Shown: in pieces, positions 11,945-22,170 of the stretch
How positions within the stretch are numbered: the stretch's first letter is position 1
Layout of the letters: the number at the start of each line of letters is the position of its first letter
From: Apoda limacodes
Lineage: Eukaryota > Arthropoda > Insecta > Lepidoptera > Limacodidae
Reading direction: 5' to 3'
Assembly (NCBI GenBank): GCA_946406115.1
Contig: OX291546.1
Span: forward strand, 12,517,019 to 12,581,018
DNA length: 64,000 nt
Notes under the pieces: model-generated
Seen by the model: the letters and a program-made list of their open reading frames with translations, nothing else
What the model was told of the DNA's origin: nothing
Databases searched by the model: none
Translations under genes and position numbers: made by a program

Positions 11945-12655
11945 CGTGTCATTATACCCTCCCAGCTCCTTCCAGAAATCTAGGAGGCATCTGATTTGCT
12001 AAATAACATCTCCTCTCATGGTTTGTGGATTCTTAAGTAGCTTTGTCCGTTGGTCGCTCACGCTTTTGTGTGTATGACCACGTGAGAAGGTGTCTCCTCG
12101 GCTTCCATGCAACCCCTGCATAGGGGATTGTCGGTAATGCGGATATTGAAAAAGTGATTGTTTAGCGGGCAGTGACCTGTTTTTATGCCAACTATGTAGC
12201 GTAGGTTTTTCCTACTAAGTTGTAACAGCTTGTGCAAGAGATTTGCGTCCAAAGATGTAAGAACATTCTTGGTTTGTCAGCAGTCCGTTTGTTCTGCCCA
12301 CTGTTTGTTGTGTAGTTGTAAAGTTCTGTCACGTAACCACGTTTTGAGTTGGGTGTATAGTATCGGTACAATTTGTGGAGATCGCATTATTTTAGTGCCC
12401 GAACCTGTCTTTGCCAAATGATCCGCCGCATCATTGCCTAGAGACCCAATTATGACCACGTATCCATTGAAGAGTAACCTGATTCTTCAATGAAATTTGC
12501 AGTTCACAGTGGAACTCCAGGATTAGTCCACTGTTGATGCAGTTGTTATTGAGAGCTTGTAGCACAGCGGCACTGTCAGAAATTATGCGTATCGATGCAC
12601 CACTTATGTCTAGACAGGACCGCTGATGCAGCTCGGGTGATCGCAACACATTTGC
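11945..12655 (-). mobile_element. LINE with RNase H domain (I/R1/LOA-like), 3' fragment
   Basis: Three frame-shifted pieces on the minus strand rebuild the C-terminal part of a LINE ORF2. Piece 12649-12431 has 'IISDSAAVLQALNN', the RNase H 'SDS.AAL' motif, and 'LQWIRGH'. Piece 12459-12277 has 'GNDAADHLAKTGSGT', the last RNase H motif with its Asp. Piece 12252-12058 has 'LRYIVGIKTGHCPLN' and a zinc-finger-like 'CRGCMEAEETPSHVVIH'. This order (RNase H, then a C..C..E.ET..H knuckle) is seen in I-superclade LINEs. At least two frameshifts and loss of the RT make it a pseudogene. The exact clade cannot be settled by eye. Confidence 0.8.
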
Positions 12656-12659
12656 GATA

Positions 12660-12975
12660 TTTTGTCTAATTTATTCGTTAGCCTAGGTTTCGATTTCGCC
12701 TTGCGTCTGAGTGGCAGAGGTTCGAACCCGGCGTGTAACAATTAGTCTTTCTTAATTTTTTAAGTACATTGATTATTCACTCCTTTGGCTTTTCGGTGAA
12801 AAACATCGTGAAGAAACCTGACGTGACCTGATCTGTTAAATAGGACGTATGTGTAGTCCACAATCTACATGGATCCGTATGTGGACTATGGCCCAAATCG
12901 CTCTAAGTGACGGTAGGCCGTGCCCCAGCAGTGGTGACGTATGACGCTGATAAGATGATGAAGGGTACAGGCAAA
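12660..12975 (+). repeat. tRNA-derived SINE with RTE-like tail (family S2)
   Basis: The head has 'tgcgtctgagtggcagaggt' followed by a tRNA B-box-like 'GGTTCGAACCC'. The body has 'aaaacatcgtgaagaaacct', and the tail has 'gtggactatggcccaaatcg', 'ccccagcagtgg' and 'gataagatgatg'. This order matches the well-known lepidopteran SINEs that end in an RTE tail. Diverged from any consensus I remember. Confidence 0.75.
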
Positions 12976-13374
12976 GAATAGGAAATGTCCTAATAAATTT
13001 ATTTTGAGAAAAACGCAATTGAAAGTTTAGAAGTTTATTATTTTTATTTAGATCAACGTATGCAGTAATTTTTACTTAGAACTAAAAAAACATCTTTTTA
13101 GCGAAATCTGTTTACTTTTTTAAAAGCTTATGATTGAGCAAAGATTTGCTTCCTATAGAAATCAAAAAAATTAAAATTATGACATTCCCTGTTCTTTGCC
13201 TGTACCCTGAATTTGTCTTAAAACAGAAAATTTGAGTATAGAGGTGACGACGACTTAGCTACGCATGCAACGTTGTTCCACTGGCTAAGGGGTATCTTAC
13301 CAATACAATATTATTTTAAAAGAGACAGCTTAATTTAAAACATCAAGAGTAAATTGAAATGATTAATAGGTGTG
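12976..13374. other. AT-rich intergenic, nothing recognised
   Basis: No gene or repeat boundary supported. Confidence 0.45.
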
Positions 13375-13695
13375 TTTAATTTCAATTATTCCTAGGAAAG
13401 ACCCACGACTTAGTTTCCTCAAACTTATACCAATTCTGCATCTATAATTCCTTAAGTTGTGGAGGCCTACTTGTCAATTTAAGAACTATAGCTTTATATT
13501 TTAAGACCTCTAGATTTATAATTTAAAACCTATAGCTTTCTAATTTAAGATATATAGCATTATAATTTAATAAGCTCTCATACTTCAAGACATTAACAAA
13601 CTAACAAATTATAACATGTATTTTATTCTTAACTTAATTTGTATTTCAGTTTTAGCATAGTAATCAGGCAAGTGCGAGTCAGAATCGTACATCGA
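13375..13695 (-). repeat. Interspersed repeat K, copy 2
   Basis: Reverse complement of the repeat at 2255-2620, about 11 kb away and in opposite orientation. It ends in 'gtgcgagtcagaatcgtaca'. Confidence 0.6.
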
Positions 13696-14355
13696 AATAT
13701 TTTTTTTATACCACTAAGGTGGCAAACAAGTCTTCGGTCTGCTTGATGGTATGCGGTCACCGTAGCCTATGGACGCTTACGACACCAGGGGTATCACTCG
13801 GCGTTGCCGACCCTTTAGAAATCTAATAAATTCTTCCAAGAAGAACCCCATACTGTAGTCCTTGGAGAAAACCTTGGCAGGGAGCTCATTCCACAATTTA
13901 AGAGGATACACTTCGCGGCGCCTCGCAGCGGGCTTCATACAAACGAATTTTTCACTTATTTTTGATACTTGCTGATCAAATACTACGAAATTTTCAAGAT
14001 TTGTTCTAGTAATAAATATCTAGGTTTGCAGTGTGCCAGTTTTCTATCAAATTTTATAGTTCAAAAGTTATGCAGGATTCTAGTTTTTCATACAAATCGT
14101 TTTAAAAAGATTTCTAGTTAATAGAACGTTTAACAAGATTTTGGAAAAACCATAGACCTAATTTCACAGTGATTGATCAGTAAATATCAAAAACAAATGA
14201 GAAATTCGTTTGTATGAATTCCTTGTATAAATCAAGGCGCCGCGAAGTGTATCCGCTTAAGCATCACAGGACCATTTAGGTTGTAACGTGGGAGAATGAA
14301 TTCCCTGCCGATGGCAAGCGGTGCGATGGTAGAAAGTAGGCGTGGGTTTCATTTC
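13696..14355 (-). mobile_element. LINE-A 3' end, split by a MITE
   Basis: Two LINE-A blocks, 13700-13901 and 14257-14355, are contiguous in the other copies (compare 46570-46870) but are here separated by the 355-bp element at 13902-14256. The tail side begins with 'ttttttataccactaaggtg'. The joined parts encode the LINE-A C-terminus on the minus strand, with many substitutions. Confidence 0.85.
13902..14256. mobile_element. TTAA-flanked MITE (piggyBac-like), family M2
   Basis: Sits inside a LINE-A copy. It is flanked by TTAA at 13898-13901 and 14257-14260; intact LINE-A copies have a single CTTAAGC at this point, so TTAA was duplicated on insertion. The 19-bp ends are GAGGATACACTTCGCGGCG and, reverse-complemented, GCGGATACACTTCGCGGCG. 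Similarity between the arms continues inward for about 90 bp, including 'ttcatacaaacgaatttctc'. There is no coding capacity. TTAA duplication points to the piggyBac superfamily, though the ends do not start with the usual CCY. A fragment of the right arm recurs at 24905-24965. Confidence 0.85.
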
Positions 14356-14411
14356 GAACAATTCCTCAGAACTCAAACCTATAAATAATGGTAAACTTAA
14401 AACATGTACTT

Positions 14412-14940
14412 AAAAAATCGGCCAAGTGCGAGTCAGACTCGCACACGAAAGGTTCCGTACCATTATCTATAAAAACGGCAAAAAAATAACGTTTGTTGTA
14501 TGGGAGCCCCCTTAAATATTTGTTTTCTTTTAATTTAATTATTTATAATTAAAGTGAATATATGAATAAACATTCTGTAAATATTTCAAGCGTCAACCTG
14601 TTACCGTTATCAATATTGGGCAAAAACGAGCAAAAAAAACACGTTCGTTGTATGGGAGCCCCCTTGAATATTTATTTTTTCTGTTTTTTAGTATTTGTTG
14701 TTATAGCGGCAATAGAAATACAGCTTTTGTGAAAATTTCAACTGTCTAACTATCACGGTTCATGAGATACAGCCTGGTGACAGATGGTGCCTGGTTCCGC
14801 TAATTACCCTTTGGGTACGGAACCCTAAAAATGGCAAAAAGTCTTCGAGACCCAAGATCCGTGATGGACGAACTATTTGCATACAAATTTTTACGGAACC
14901 CTCGGTGCGCGAATTGTACCCGGCGCTTGTCCGGTTTTTT
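14412..14940 (+). repeat. Repeat D (lepidopteran 'cggccaagtgcgagtc' element), copy 1
   Basis: Begins 'aaaaaatcggccaagtgcga' and runs through 'gtttgttgtatgggagcccc' (twice), 'gtgaaaatttcaactgtcta' and 'catgagatacagcctggtga' to 'gggtacggaaccctaaaaa' near 14830. A second related unit ('tacggaaccctcggtgcgcg') follows to about 14940. It is non-coding. Widespread in Lepidoptera; its class (MITE or SINE-like) is unclear to me. The other long copy is inverted at 31590-32010. Confidence 0.85.
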
Positions 14941-17029
14941 ATTTATTTTATTTTTTTACGTTTCTTTTTTTAAGTACATCTTTAAATTAAGGGTTGTATA
15001 AAGGATTGAGGTGGTGCCATTCTATAAAAAAACATGACCCTCATTAAACAACAGCAGCAGCCCATTAATTAGGGTTTGGGTTTGCTTTAGGATTTCGCAA
15101 ATAAATAGTTAATTTGTACCTACAGTTATATGAACTGCAGTTGTACCCAATTATAAAAAAATATATTTTTACATTTTTGGGTTTCCTCAAATGACAAACC
15201 CTAATTAAAATAAGTTATAAATGACACTTATTGATTTAATATTCATACTATGTATATATGAGTGTCTACATTGTATGTATGATTGGTTTGTTAGCGTCTT
15301 GTATGGGTCAGTGTATAAGGATCGTCTTTGGTGGGAAACGATCTATTTTTTACATCACTATTTTTATATTTTGACATTAGAATGTGATATGTTCTTATCC
15401 TAAAATCTAGTCTAGATCTTAATAACTCTTTATAGTAATTTTCTTTTTAATTAGGTATAATAAATAATATCGAAAAATTGCTTGTGAGGTCAAAATTAAT
15501 ACTAAGGTTAGGGCTTACCCTAATCGAAGAAGAAGATTCTAGGTGCAAACCAAAAACGAAAGAAGAACTGTAAAAGGGAGTAGGGAAATCAGAAGAGGAA
15601 AACAAACTTATACTAATGTTATCAAGCTGAAGAGGTTGTTTGTTTGAACGCGCTAGTCTCAGGAACTATTGGTCCGCTTTGAAAAATGTTAGATAGCCCA
15701 TTTATAGAGGAAGGCTATAGGCTATATATCATCGCGCTAAGACCAATAGCAGCGGAGCACCAATAAGGAATGTTTGTACTTGTATGCTGCGTGCACTGCG
15801 TAAACGGTTAAAGTTCCGCAAAAATCATGTAAAACAGAATTGTTCCCCTCTTTAAAAGTTCTAAAAAAGTCTGGGACAGCATATGTCTATCTTTTAACGT
15901 TGGCTCACTATAACTTTTTTATGCTTACCAAATTTGTTCTAAAATAATACATTATTTGCGAAGATGTTTTTATAAACATGATATTAATCCTTATCCAAAT
16001 AAATACGTTATTCATCACAAGTATTTCATTTAAAACCAAATTGCCCTGTTCATCATTCGATTTCAATGAACATCTTAGGATCTCCTAATCACAGTTTTAA
16101 AATAACATCACAGTAAAATAATGATAAAGCAAAATCATTTACCAAATATTGATAGAGTGGCGACTATTAATAGAAATAAGTATTCATATCGAACGATGTC
16201 GATGTCGCAATTCTTTAAAGCATCTCTTCAACAGAGAAATGCATAGCTTGTAATCACTTTATTTTTATCCCTGAGCCATTACTAACAATCCTTTGCATTA
16301 ATTAACTTGCCTAAAGCAGTTAAAAGCATTGTAGGAGAAGCAATTTAGCTAAAACTTTAGTGTTAACATAATAAATGACTGTCGTTTAAACACAATCAAT
16401 CGCTTAGCCTTATTGTTCGAAAAATGAATAGCCTTCACTTCAAAGAAGATATAATTTAGGGTATTCTATGAATATATACTACATACTCAGGTTACAGACC
16501 AACACTATTGCGAGTATGTATTTATTCTGTGTGTGATTTAAGTATAAGAAGAACAGCCAAGTGAGTGTCGTACACGCATTGACTGAGGGTTTTGTAGTAC
16601 GAGAAATATTGCTGCGAATATCTGAAAACCTTGAAAATTGATTTGTTTGAAAGAAAATATGCATAATTATAAGGTCTATTTTTCTAATTTTTGTTGTTTA
16701 AATTTTTAGAGCATATCGTTAAAATTTAGGAATTTTGCCGAATGGGTTTTGAAATGCAATTTAATTATCGTTTGCTATCGGTTCCAAATTTAAATTTTAT
16801 AAGTTTTGTTAAAAAAGAGCTGTTTTTCAACGGCAATAGTTTTGAATTTGAAACCGATATCCATTCTCCTTAAAGTTTACCGGGTAACCGGATTGCTATG
16901 ATACAGGTCGATGGAATTTGGACTGAGCGTGTTTTGAAAATTTATATTAAAACTGGACTAGTATAGCAACCCAGTTCATTGATGTTTTAATAATTTTTAT
17001 GGCTAAAATAACTAACTAACTAAGGCACA
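14941..17029. other. AT-rich intergenic; no gene supported
   Basis: About 2 kb with only short random frames. An imperfect inverted repeat lies at about 16775-16862 ('atcggttccaaatttaaa' against 'tttgaatttgaaaccgat'), perhaps an old MITE. Confidence 0.45.
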
Positions 17030-17095
17030 AATCACCCTCGGTGAGGATAGGCCATGCCCAACGTAGTGAGGGATAAGGCGGATAAGAAGATGTCA
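17030..17095 (-). repeat. RTE/SINE 3'-tail tag
   Basis: 'ctcggtgaggataggccatg' and 'ataaggcggataagaagatg' correspond to the tail tag seen at 12890-12970 and, inverted, at 19130-19190. Confidence 0.45.
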
Positions 17096-17286
17096 ATTCA
17101 TTGTCACATATAATTCCAAAATTAAAAAACTTTTAGCGAAAATGCCTATAACCACGAAGCTTAGACATTTTGACCGTTACTACCCATCTAGTTGGGTTCA
17201 GTTTGACCTAATCTAAGTGATTACACATGATTTTGGTCGTTTTCACTCGTACTTTATTTATATAAAAAGATAAAAATTTTCGGACA

Positions 17287-17504
17287 TTACACCCAGCGCC
17301 GTCTGCAAAGTAAGCAAAGCTTGGTTATGGATACCAGACAACGGATACAAATACATATATATTACTTTTTTTTGTAAATACATATATAAATACACCCAGA
17401 CTCAAAACAAAAACACAAATGTTTATTACATAAATGTTTGTCCAGTGCGGGAACCGAACCCACACCCTCGCACAGCAGCCGGCTACACTACCAACTAGAC
17501 TTTA
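17287..17504 (-). repeat. tRNA-headed SINE, family S1, nearly full copy
   Basis: On the minus strand the head reads 'tctagttggtagtgtagccg' (A-box-like) and 'gggttcggttcccgcac' (B-box-like), then 'tggacaaacatttatgtaat', 'gagtctgggtgtatttatat' and the tail 'aagctttgcttactttgcag' and 'acggcgctgggtg'. The two boxes are an internal RNA polymerase III promoter of tRNA type. This is the best copy of the family in the window. Confidence 0.75.
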
Positions 17505-17984
17505 GCTTAAAAATACCTTAATTTGTCTACCATACGTTTCGTACTTTGTCAAAAAGATTTTGAAAGAATTAGTACTCTGACTGCCGTTATTCTTTGTATA
17601 ATAAACAAGTGACATAGAGATGGATCATAAAGGGGGAATAATATTTTGAATGAAAAGTATTTTGTTTTGAAACTTTAGTGGAATAACATAGTAGCAACCA
17701 CTGAGTGTTTTCATTTTAGAGAGCGAGACACAAGATTGGCAGGACAAAAGACAGCCATTACCACGCGCCCTGTAAACCCCTTAACAAAGCCCTTTGCTGT
17801 CTCACGTCTATTCAATGACGGTAACTGGTAAAGGGTCAAGATAAGTTTAGTAATTTATAGCTGTAGCAAATGAATAGGGACGGAGGTATGCGGATTTAAA
17901 ATGAAATAATGATAATGTTAAATCTATAACTTTGTTGTTCTAGCTATATTAATTTTGCTATTATAGCTATAATTCCTTGGCTCT
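17505..17984. other. Intergenic, nothing recognised
   Basis: No gene seen. A run of common lepidopteran words near 17700-17830 may be a repeat, but I cannot bound it. Confidence 0.4.
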
Positions 17985-18525
17985 TCTATAAAAAATCTTA
18001 GATCTTCTACAAACTTACTTCTAAACATTCCTCTCAGTTTTATAAAGATAAATCTATAAAACTTTGGAATGCTTTACATCTCGCTATCAGACAAGCCCAA
18101 AGCTTAAACTGATTCAAAACGCAGGTTAAAAATTATTATCAGTCACAGTAATAATTATTATTTTACAAATAAGACATCTTATTTTCTTTATTTTGTGTAC
18201 GTCTATGTAGTAGGTATTATGTAAGTATATATGTAAATTTATTTTTTTTATTCTATATTTCATATGTAGTAACGTGTATTATGTCGTATTCATATCTATT
18301 TTTAGAATAACACACTTGTTTGTTTTTATTTATATTTATTTTACTTCCTAGTTCCAAGTTGCACCTACTCATAAATCTTATTCTACTAGATTTCCTCTAC
18401 CCAAAGATATCGCTAAATAGCGATAAGACCGCCTGAATTGTACTCTAAAAATCATCTGTATTCACTACTTTTATTTATTTTTTTGTGCAATAAAGAATTT
18501 GCTACTACTACTACTATATTATTTT
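17985..18525 (+). mobile_element. CR1/Jockey-like LINE 3' end with (CTA)n tail
   Basis: The coding remnant at about 18055-18130 reads 'KLWNALHLAIRQAQSLN', a stop, then 'FKTQVKNYY', the usual LINE C-terminal 'LWN.LP..IR.A.S...FK..LK.YL' pattern. The 3' untranslated part follows, including 'atcgctaaatagcgataaga', 'ccgcctgaattgta' and 'tgtgcaataaagaatt', and ends in (CTA)n at about 18507-18520. Strongly 5'-truncated. Confidence 0.75.
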
Positions 18526-18659
18526 TGTTATTATAGCTAAATTAGTTTAGTTGTTTTAACTAAATTAATTACATTATCAAGTAGTAGTATCTAGTAGTGT
18601 TTTAATTCTGGCTACAGTTACTTTATTCAACCCTATTTTTAGTGCTTTTATATTGTAAA

Positions 18660-19195
18660 CAGGTAGGTAGGTTGGTCATTTATTTCTCATCGAAAATTAC
18701 ATTATGTCATTAAAATAATAATACATAACCAATTCACAAAAAGATCGTCAAGTATAAAAATTAAAATCACAATTAAAAATAAAGGCTTAGAAATATTCTA
18801 AGATAAAACGTCAACGATAAAAAATAAACATGTAAATAGAATCAATATTCAGTCAAAGATTTTAAAATGTCAAAATTTAAAACAAACATAAATAAAAATT
18901 AAAAGTTAATAAAAATGTCAAAACAAAAACAAACATAAATAAAAATCAATCAAATCAATAAAAATGTAAAAACAAAAACAAATATTAAAAATGTCAAATG
19001 TGGTCTATGTATTCTTTGACAGATTACAGTGATTGAGTCAGTAAAAGCTCTTTTAGCCAAAATTATAACCTCAAGCTCTTTTAGCCAAAAATCAAGAAAA
19101 CTGTTCTGTTGGGTACACTGTACCTTACCTCGCCAGCCTTCATACGTCCCCACTGTTGGGGCACGGCCTACCCTCATAAGCGAGGGTGATTTGTA
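18660..19195. repeat. AT-rich tandem repeats and an RTE tail tag
   Basis: From about 18865 to 18995 a unit near 50 bp ('aaaatgtcaaaacaaaaaca' with 'aacataaataaaaat') is repeated about three times with variation. At 19045-19090 'aagctcttttagccaaaa' occurs twice in tandem. At 19130-19190 the RTE/SINE tag 'tccccactgttggggcacgg' ends the block. It looks like a diverged LINE or SINE 3' region. Confidence 0.5.
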
Positions 19196-19198
19196 ACT

Positions 19199-19395
19199 AT
19201 ATGTACCTTACTTTTTCTCTATCTTTCAATGTCCCCAATATTGTTTGTTTATGTCTATTAAAACAAGTTAGAAAGGGACAAAAGACCTCGGTTTTGCTTC
19301 GTCTCTGTTACACTTTTGCGATATTTTTTTTCTCACAGCTGGCTCAAAAAAACGCTGTCCAGTTATCTGTGTCTCTGATCCAGAACATATGATAG
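19199..19395 (+). repeat. Repeat E, copy 1
   Basis: 'tgtttgtttatgtctattaa', 'aacaagttagaaagggacaa' and 'cgtctctgttacacttttgc' recur in the same order at 43640-43810. Non-coding. Confidence 0.55.
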
Positions 19396-19589
19396 ATTTT
19401 ATCGCGGATATCATCCCTTAAGGGGGCGAAAAAGGGAATGGAAGTTAGTATGGGGAGTGAATCATTTCTTAATTAAGGCATATAAAACTGATTATATGTT
19501 AACTTTTCGCAAGAAATAAAAAATGTTTTTGCATTTTTGCCCAATATAGTTAATTAGATAATTATTTAATTTTTCGAATGGTACTTCTA

Positions 19590-19734
19590 CAGGACGAAAC
19601 TGAAGTCATGGGCATCCTTTTAAACTAAGACAGTACTTATGATTCTTGATTTGCGTAATTATTGCCGTAATGCAAATATTATCATGAGTAGTGTCTTAAT
19701 TTAAAAGTATGCCCATGACTTCAACTTCGTCCTG
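19590..19734. mobile_element. TA-flanked MITE, 145 bp, family M3
   Basis: Near-palindromic element. The left arm starts CAGGACGAAACTGAAGTCAT and the right arm, reverse-complemented, starts CAGGACGAAGTTGAAGTCAT. The arms pair for about 48 bp with few mismatches. TA flanks both ends (19588-19589 and 19735-19736). No other copy found in the window. Confidence 0.8.
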
Positions 19735-19814
19735 TATACTAACCACTCAGAAATTTATATGTAGCAGATACATATCATCTCATGTGCAAGTTTTATAGGT
19801 GAAGAACTTAAGTA

Positions 19815-20105
19815 AAGAGTTTTGGCGCGCATCTTAAGAAGAAGTTGTGTTTCTTTCTGTTTAATTTTTCTAAATTCATTTAGTGTGCTTCGATGTATAT
19901 ATTTTAGCAGTGTTTAAAGGAAACGTGTTAAGAATTGTGCAGCGAAGGGTCATGAAAAGCGAATTACGAAGAAATAAGCAGGACATGACGCGCAAATTGT
20001 GAAGGATGCACACCAAATCTCCCGCCCTATAAGATAAAACTTGCATATGGCGCTTCGCCAAACTTAGATATAAGCACGTGACTATATTACAATGACTTTG
20101 GAGAA
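19815..20105 (+). repeat. Repeat F, copy 1
   Basis: Runs from 'gagttttggcgcgcatctta' through 'gaaataagcaggacatgacg' and 'catatggcgcttcgccaaac' to 'ctttggagaaatg'. The reverse complement of 36250-36560 matches it block for block. Non-coding; class unknown. Confidence 0.7.
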
Positions 20106-20348
20106 ATGATATGCTATGATAAGGAAGGAAGGCAACTAAGTAAAGCCACTATTACATGTATTTGTAGACTGTTCGAATGGGCGTTTTTTTTGTTTGTGTT
20201 AGAAGTTACATTGTGGATTAAGAGTGGTAAAGAAAAAATTACTAATGAGAGATTATTTAGAAGTACTTTGGCTGAAGTTAAAACTTGTAATTGCTCGGTT
20301 GTAGTCTGCGCGTACTTCATATTTTGTATCTTTATATCTTTTTATATG

Positions 20349-20442
20349 TAAAATATGTATCTTTTATAAGTTTCAATACAAAGCTTGAATTGAATTCCAT
20401 ATTCAAGGTTTGTATTGAAACCTACAAAAGATACATATTTTA
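20349..20442. ncRNA. 94-nt hairpin, pre-miRNA-like
   Basis: A 42-nt left arm (20349-20390) and a 42-nt right arm (20401-20442) are complementary apart from three mismatches, with a 10-nt loop. The arm starts TAAAATATGTATCTTTT. Size, single stem and small loop fit an animal pre-miRNA or a short hairpin of transposon origin. I do not recognise the arm as a known miRNA, and expression is unknown. Confidence 0.35.
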
Positions 20443-20450
20443 TCAAACGA

Positions 20451-20690
20451 GATACTCACATATCTGCATACGTAACATTGAATTTCAAAGGGTTACAAAA
20501 AGCTTTTCAGCTTACGACTCCGGATGAAATCCGAATTCACAATCCAACTGAATGTCTGGTCCATCGACATGGAATTGATTTTACATTGTCCTATCCAATC
20601 ATTCAGCAGAGAGCTGAATTTGAATACGTAGCTTTATTTGACAATGTTGGAAAAATAGTCAGAGCAGAAATCGATACCTTCATAATCAAA
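20451..20690 (+). pseudogene. Unrecognised coding-like segment, about 80 codons
   Basis: The frame is open from about 20400 to 20714 without an ATG. Residues such as 'AYVTLNFKGLQKAFQL', 'EIRIHNPTECLVHRHGIDF' and 'EFEYVALFDNVGKIVRAEID' look like real protein rather than AT-rich noise: balanced composition, few Asn/Ile/Lys runs. I do not recognise the family. It could be an exon of a host gene or a piece of a transposon gag. It begins at the right arm of the hairpin at 20349 and is cut by the LINE-B tail at 20683. Confidence 0.3.
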
Positions 20691-21965
20691 TCAAATCAAA
20701 CAATATTTATTTAAATAGATTTCTGAGAACACTTTTGAATTGTCAATTGAATGTAAACAATGTTAGTTTCTGCCAAAAAGAGCTGGCAAGAAGTTCTTTT
20801 TAAAGTAATAATACAATTCTTTGATAATCAGCTAAAGAGTATACAATGTGTACCGAAACAATTAGTAGTTGATTAAAATAAGTTAGTAAGCTACTAAAAA
20901 AAGTCAAATATTTCAATTCCTATTTTTTTGTTTTTATGTACCATGTGAAGCGTCAAATATCGGCAATAATATCGGTGATATACTGTTTATTATACCAACA
21001 AGTGATTTTACTGATACATCCTAAAGATCCGCTGCCTTTTTAGGATTAAGAGATTTGAAAGTTTTGGAGATTTCATCAGGGGTGATATGTTCAAATTTAA
21101 ATTCTTCAAAACATTTAGGAACATTATTATTTAAAAGTAATTCTGCTTCTGACGGGGATGACTATAGCGAACTAGTATTTAGAGCAGTCATATCCTCGAA
21201 ACATTTTTCAAATGCATTTGCTACATCAATATCCGATTTAACAGTATCTGCTCCAATGTTTAAATTATAATGACTATTGTTTTAGAAAACTTTTTCACAT
21301 ATTCAATAAAATCTGAACTTGTACTGTATTTTTTCATTTCATATAATTTATAAAATTTGACTCGCCTTTTATGTATTCCTGGTGTAGCCCAATCACTGAA
21401 TTTCATTCCTGAATTTTCTTAAATAGATTAACTTTAAATACTTGCTTGAACTCAGTTTTCAAAAAGTCAAAAAGAGTTATTGTACATATGATCTGGATCA
21501 CCCTGTGTTTATTTCAAAAATGGAATTTTATATTCACCATTAACTTGAAATTGATTAATACGAGCAGATGTCACTGGTCAACATGATACTAAATTGCACT
21601 GTTTTATTTCTGTGTTTATAAATGATACATTTTGACCGCAGTGGTCAGATGGTAAGTTGGAAATAATTAGCTTAGAAGCAGCCTCTACATTGCATAAAAC
21701 ATTATCAATACAGGTGGCCGATTTGGCTGTAATTCTAGTTCGTTCTAGAAACAAAGTATGTAGGTCAAAACATTCAAATAAGTTGAGAAGTCTATCCTTA
21801 GTTGGTGTTTCTTGTAGTAGATCAATGTTAAAATCTCCATAAACAATAATGAAATTAACTTGTTATTACTTATGCGATACAGCTTCCGCCATCACTGATT
21901 CAAAGGAACTATAATTTGATGATGAAGCGCGATATACACACACTATAATAAAACTATCTAATTTT
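20683..21965 (-). mobile_element. LINE-B (CR1/Jockey group): endonuclease, partial RT and 3' tail, internally deleted
   Basis: Minus strand. From about 21960 down: APE-type endonuclease motifs 'VYGDFNIDLL' (21860-21830), 'ERTRITAKSATCIDNVLCN' and 'NLPSDHCGQ', the usual 'GDFN', 'T...S.IDNV' and 'SDH' blocks. Next is the linker 'WATPGIHKRRVKFYKLYEMK' (about 21390-21330). Then comes the start of the RT domain, 'FKSLNPKKAADL' with a stop, 'DVSVKSLV' (21070-20990), reaching about 20935. Fingers, palm and thumb are then missing, and the sequence passes almost directly into the 3' untranslated tail at 20905-20683, ending in (AAATC)n on the + strand. The tail recurs alone at 8655-8875. Several stops and frameshifts are present. 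Confidence 0.75.
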
Positions 21966-22170
21966 ATACAAGAGAGCACCATTATACGTTCTTGTATACG
22001 TACACGTTCGCGTATACATACACGGACGTAGCTATAGCTTTTACATGGGGTCTAAAATTGTACTTTACAAATGTATAATGGGTAAAAATATTTAATTGCG
22101 AGTTGGATAGCTTAGGCTTAGTAATAGGGTCCCCCTGGGACTCTTTGTATGCGGAATCCTAAAAAAAGGT
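21966..22170 (+). repeat. Fragments of repeat D-like sequence
   Basis: 'cttagtaatagggtccccct' followed by a 'ggaatcctaaaaaa' end (22115-22165) resembles the 3' end of repeat D. The preceding 'cgttcttgtatacgtacacg' stretch is low-complexity. Confidence 0.4.

Noticed and set aside
12700..12735. Possible tRNA gene (B-box GGTTCGAACCC)
   Set aside because: No cloverleaf can be drawn; it is the head of a tRNA-derived SINE. The same holds for the boxes near 17450, 36970 and 44705.
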